The notes beneath the pieces are model-generated. The model saw only the letters and a program-made list of their open reading frames with translations, did not search any database and was not told where the DNA came from. A stretch of DNA of 42,388 nt from Deltaproteobacteria bacterium RIFCSPLOWO2_02_FULL_50_16 (GTDB lineage: Bacteria; UBA10199; 2-02-FULL-50-16). The stretch's first letter is position 1; every line of letters begins with the position of its first letter. The stretch covers positions 1-42,388 of the forward strand of contig MGSF01000076.1 of NCBI GenBank assembly GCA_001798715.1, in the 5' to 3' direction. The translations under genes were made by a program, and so were the position numbers. Below are positions 39,978 to 42,388 of this stretch, in pieces.

Positions 39978-41132
39978 TTAGCGAAGGGCAATAAGAGTGG
40001 AGGCGATAGATAAACTGAAAGTGGCCAATCCCATCGTAAACTGCAACCAACCCAAGGGTTCCATTCTTTTTTCTTTAATAATAACAGTATCCCCCGGATT
40101 GATTTTTTCTTGAGAATCCGCGTTAATTCTGCGGGTATCTCCTGCTTGACTAAGGATATATATTTTCCCTCTCTTGGCCAAGCGGCTAAATCCGCCTGTT
40201 GTCGCAATATATTGCCTGATTGTATAGGAGGGCACATAAGGTGTGGGGCCTGGAGATGAAACCCCCCCAATCACGTAGACCTGATCATCATAGGCGGGAA
40301 GAAACAACTCATCTCCAGGAATATTACTGAGCGTATAATCAAATTTGACACCCTCTACTAATTTTTGAGGTACATAATAAACATCAGCCGCTTTTATTTT
40401 AAACGCCTTTAAGGCAGGATCATTGTTGTCCACATCCAACACCTTTTTATCTCCATTGTCATAACGAATGACTTTAATAGGTTCACTCATCAGCACACCC
40501 TTGGTGTACCCCCCCGCCAGCTTAATAATCTCATACAAACTGGCCTCACGGGTAATTTCATATTGTCTGGGACGTTGAACAGCACCAACAATTTGCACCA
40601 ATCCTTTATTCAGCGGAACAAAAACAACATCATTATCCATTAAGTACGGATTATCTTCTAAGTTGCCAAAATATTGAAAGCGATAGAGATCATAAGTCTT
40701 AGTTTGTGATCCAAAGCGTCTCACTTCGACTCGCCTCTCAGATCCTCGCTCTAAAATCCATCCCGCCATTTGAATGGCCTCGGCCAACCGCGTGGAGGCC
40801 CCGATATGATAGGTCCCCGGACTAATCACCTCACCCAACACATGAATCTGATAAACAATCCCTTGTCCCAACGAACTACCTGGAGCCGTTGTTGAATTTG
40901 AACCTTGGATCCCACTTCTACTATTATCCCTAAAACTACCAGATCTAGTACCGCGTCGAGCCCCCATCCCCCCCAGCACCCTCTCTCCAGGGATGCTACC
41001 CACAAAATTTTGACTATTTAAGAGCAAATTATTCACCTGCTCTAACTCACTCTGAGCCATTACGACAAAAGGTTCAAAAGCAATGGTAATAACTATAAGA
41101 AATATTTGAATTTTTTTTAATACCGATCTCAT
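39978..41132 (-). CDS. SLBB-domain polysaccharide export protein
   Basis: A signal peptide (1-26, ending VMAQ) is followed by a Ser/Gly/Arg-rich linker to about residue 90. Then come three SLBB-type repeats: VLGEVISPGTYHI...LAEAIQMAGW, IVGAVQRPRQYEI...LYEIIKLAGGY, and VIGGVSSPGPTPYV...IRQYIATTGGF. A C-terminal hydrophobic segment (WLQFTMGLATFSLSIASTLIAL) follows. Wza-type exporters carry an N-terminal poly-export domain before the SLBB repeats; I do not see one here. It probably acts in the outer or inner membrane part of an exopolysaccharide exporter. Its position beside EPS-type regulators supports this. Confidence 0.85.
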   Translation of the reverse strand: MRSVLKKIQIFLIVITIAFEPFVVMAQSELEQVNNLLLNSQNFVGSIPGERVLGGMGARRGTRSGSFRDNSRSGIQGSNSTTAPGSSLGQGIVYQIHVLGEVISPGTYHIGASTRLAEAIQMAGWILERGSERRVEVRRFGSQTKTYDLYRFQYFGNLEDNPYLMDNDVVFVPLNKGLVQIVGAVQRPRQYEITREASLYEIIKLAGGYTKGVLMSEPIKVIRYDNGDKKVLDVDNNDPALKAFKIKAADVYYVPQKLVEGVKFDYTLSNIPGDELFLPAYDDQVYVIGGVSSPGPTPYVPSYTIRQYIATTGGFSRLAKRGKIYILSQAGDTRRINADSQEKINPGDTVIIKEKRMEPLGWLQFTMGLATFSLSIASTLIALR

Positions 41133-41197
41133 TCACAGTTTCCTTAGAAAGAAGCGCTTGCGTATACGAAATTTCATAAATCTTGTCAATTTATTGC

Positions 41198-41224
41198 TTG
41201 ACCTCCTATTCATTCTCATATAAA
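41198..41224 (+). promoter_or_regulatory. Possible promoter of the MarR/NusG-like unit
   Basis: TTGACC (41198-41203) and TATAAA (41219-41224) are separated by 15 bases, shorter than ideal. A run of ATT triplets (about 41272-41293) lies between it and the start codon, with little room for a ribosome binding site. Confidence 0.35.
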
Positions 41225-41300
41225 CGTTCGAAAAATGAACAATTAATAACCAAAAAGAATCCTCCTAACTAGTTATTATTATTATTATTATTACTTCTCA

Positions 41301-41876
41301 ATGTTGAAATCTAAAGAACAAATAGTAAATTCCACTGGGCTTAACCCGCACGAGCTTGATTGCCTCAGTCATATCTCTACCTATTCTGGAAGCCTTTCAC
41401 AAAGAGACCTTTCCAGAAAAACAGGTCTCTCCTTAGGACTGATCAATGCCATCCTCAAAAAGCTTATCAATACAGGCTATATCAAGGTTTCCCATCTAAA
41501 CAAAAAGAAACTAAAATACATACTTACCCCAAAAGGGCTGTCCGAACTTGCTTTAAAATCCTACCACTATATCCTAAAAACAGTGAATAATTACAACCTC
41601 ATACAATCACGCATGAAAGAAACCCTTCAACAACTTGTCAACAAGGGACACTCCGTCCTCTTTTACAATGGAAACGGAGAACTCCTCGATTTGCTAAATG
41701 ACATTATTCAAAGCGAATTTAGCACAACCTTGCTGCAACTAAAGGATTTCAGCGATCGCACTTCTATTTTAGCCCGAGATGATGCCGTCGTCATCAATCT
41801 GACTAGCGAACCAATAAATTCAGAAAAGATTCAAGTAATTAATTTATATAGTGAAATAAATTCGTTAAACCAATGA
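41301..41876 (+). CDS. Winged-helix (MarR-type) regulator of an exopolysaccharide locus
   Basis: Residues 15-85 form a winged helix: LDCLSHISTYSGSLSQRDLSRKTGLSLGLINAILKKLINTGYI (helix-turn-helix) and KKLKYILTPKGLSELALKS (wing). The remaining 100 residues contain a mixed alpha/beta part (SVLFYNGNGELLDLLNDI, DDAVVINLT) that could bind a ligand or partner. The arrangement, followed at once by a NusG-like gene, is that of EPS-associated MarR-family regulators. The last codons overlap the next gene (ATGA), so the two are translated together. AT-rich composition sets this region apart from the genes before 39 kb. Confidence 0.82.
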   Translation: MLKSKEQIVNSTGLNPHELDCLSHISTYSGSLSQRDLSRKTGLSLGLINAILKKLINTGYIKVSHLNKKKLKYILTPKGLSELALKSYHYILKTVNNYNLIQSRMKETLQQLVNKGHSVLFYNGNGELLDLLNDIIQSEFSTTLLQLKDFSDRTSILARDDAVVINLTSEPINSEKIQVINLYSEINSLNQ

Positions 41877-42388
41877 ATAAAACCCATCAAAATAATGAAT
41901 GGTACGTCATTCAGACAAAGCCTAACAAAGAGGATTGGGTTGAAAAACAACTCCTACAATCCAACTTTGAAATTTTCTTGCCAAAAATTAAAACTTTTTG
42001 TCCAGTTTTTGGCCGAAAGAAAAGTAGTGAAACAGTTTATATCAAACCGTTTTTCCCCTCGTATATTTTTACCCGAGCAAATCTAAAGGATCCTAGGATC
42101 TTCCGTTTTATTAAATTTACACGGGGGGTAAGCAAGATTTTGAGCTCATCTTCTGGACCTGCCTCACTTCCTGATCAAGCTATCGATATTATCAAGACCA
42201 ATATCAATCAGCACGGAGTACTAGAATACAAGACACTAAAAATTGGAGCTAATGTTCGTATAAAAAAAGGGCTATTAAAAGATCTTATTGGGATTCTAGA
42301 AAAACCTGTTGATGCCATGGGCAGAGTCAAGGTTCTTCTTAAAATGATGAGCAATGATTTCAGGGCGTTACTGCATTGCTCTGAGATT
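41873..42388 (+). CDS. NusG/RfaH-like transcription antiterminator, incomplete at the right edge
   Basis: The reading frame begins with ATG at 41873, overlapping the regulator by four bases, and is open for 172 codons to the window end. The NGN domain is clear: EWYVIQTKPNKEDWVEKQL, FEIFLPKIK, IKPFFPSYIFTRANL, FIKFTRGVSKIL. Then LPDQAIDIIKTNI and a KOW-like part (IGANVRIKKGLLKDLIGILE) follow. RfaH/LoaP-type paralogues let RNA polymerase read through long polysaccharide operons. This predicts that a large biosynthesis operon lies to the right. No ops-type site was found inside the window. Confidence 0.85.
   Translation, partial: MNKTHQNNEWYVIQTKPNKEDWVEKQLLQSNFEIFLPKIKTFCPVFGRKKSSETVYIKPFFPSYIFTRANLKDPRIFRFIKFTRGVSKILSSSSGPASLPDQAIDIIKTNINQHGVLEYKTLKIGANVRIKKGLLKDLIGILEKPVDAMGRVKVLLKMMSNDFRALLHCSEI

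Noticed and set aside
41272-41293. ATT triplet run as a phase-variation tract
   Set aside because: It is non-coding, short and lies outside clear -35/-10 spacing; no evidence of length change.
1-42388. CRISPR array, prophage, transposase or integrase genes
   Set aside because: No regularly spaced direct repeats and no recognisable transposase, integrase or phage structural protein were found; the tRNA-region repeats are irregular and palindromic.

Overview
The window is about 42.4 kb of chromosome from a Gram-negative bacterium. The evidence for that is an outer-membrane DUF3187-type protein, a lipoprotein, a type IV pilin-like protein, a polysaccharide export protein and an RND/MMPL lipid-type exporter. 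The tRNA order Thr-Tyr-Gly-Thr followed by what looks like the start of tuf is the arrangement known from proteobacteria. The sequence alone does not fix the lineage. A deltaproteobacterial-like or related uncultured lineage is my guess, based on the secreted matrixins, a sigma-54-type promoter and a Bacteroidetes-type inositol-phosphate synthase.

Region 1-2070 is a minus-strand tRNA operon (Thr-TGT, Tyr-GTA, Gly-TCC, Thr-GGT, then probably tuf beyond the left edge), driven by a near-consensus promoter at 2042-2070. Its spacers are unusually long (237-492 bases). They are built from repeated modules and long hairpins that abut the tRNA ends. This is the most unusual non-coding part of the window.

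Region 2080-11543 (minus) carries rlmB, a small unknown gene, ispG-pyrF-proS (overlapping genes, pyrF with an acidic tail), and two tandem copies of a two-gene module: a small secreted protein followed by a secreted matrixin-type zinc protease. Region 11721-17517 (plus) has an S41 C-terminal processing protease with a long C-terminal extension, ribF, aroE, a pilin-like protein, and a single-domain response regulator behind a strong sigma-54-type promoter. Region 17761-23149 (minus) is glmU-glmS-uvrD (UDP-GlcNAc synthesis plus a helicase). Region 23210-31387 holds a TPR lipoprotein, ssb, aroG, a predicted HExxxH metallopeptidase, a DUF3187-type protein, trxB, comM and a small unknown gene.

Region 31582-39926 looks like a lipid/cyclitol locus. 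It has myo-inositol-phosphate synthase, a ChaN-like protein on the other strand, an AUR1/inositol-phosphoceramide-synthase-like PAP2 membrane protein, a zinc-dependent MDR dehydrogenase, an MMPL-family exporter and an orphan LsrF-like class I aldolase. A plausible reading is synthesis and transport of an inositol-headed lipid. From 39978 to the right edge an exopolysaccharide locus begins: an SLBB export protein, then a divergent MarR-type regulator overlapping a NusG/RfaH-like antiterminator that runs off the window.

The strongest candidates for something undescribed are the hairpin-bracketed tRNA operon, the duplicated small-protein/matrixin modules, the HExxxH peptidase and the inositol-lipid cluster. 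All functional statements are from reading the sequence and remembered family motifs; no database search was run.
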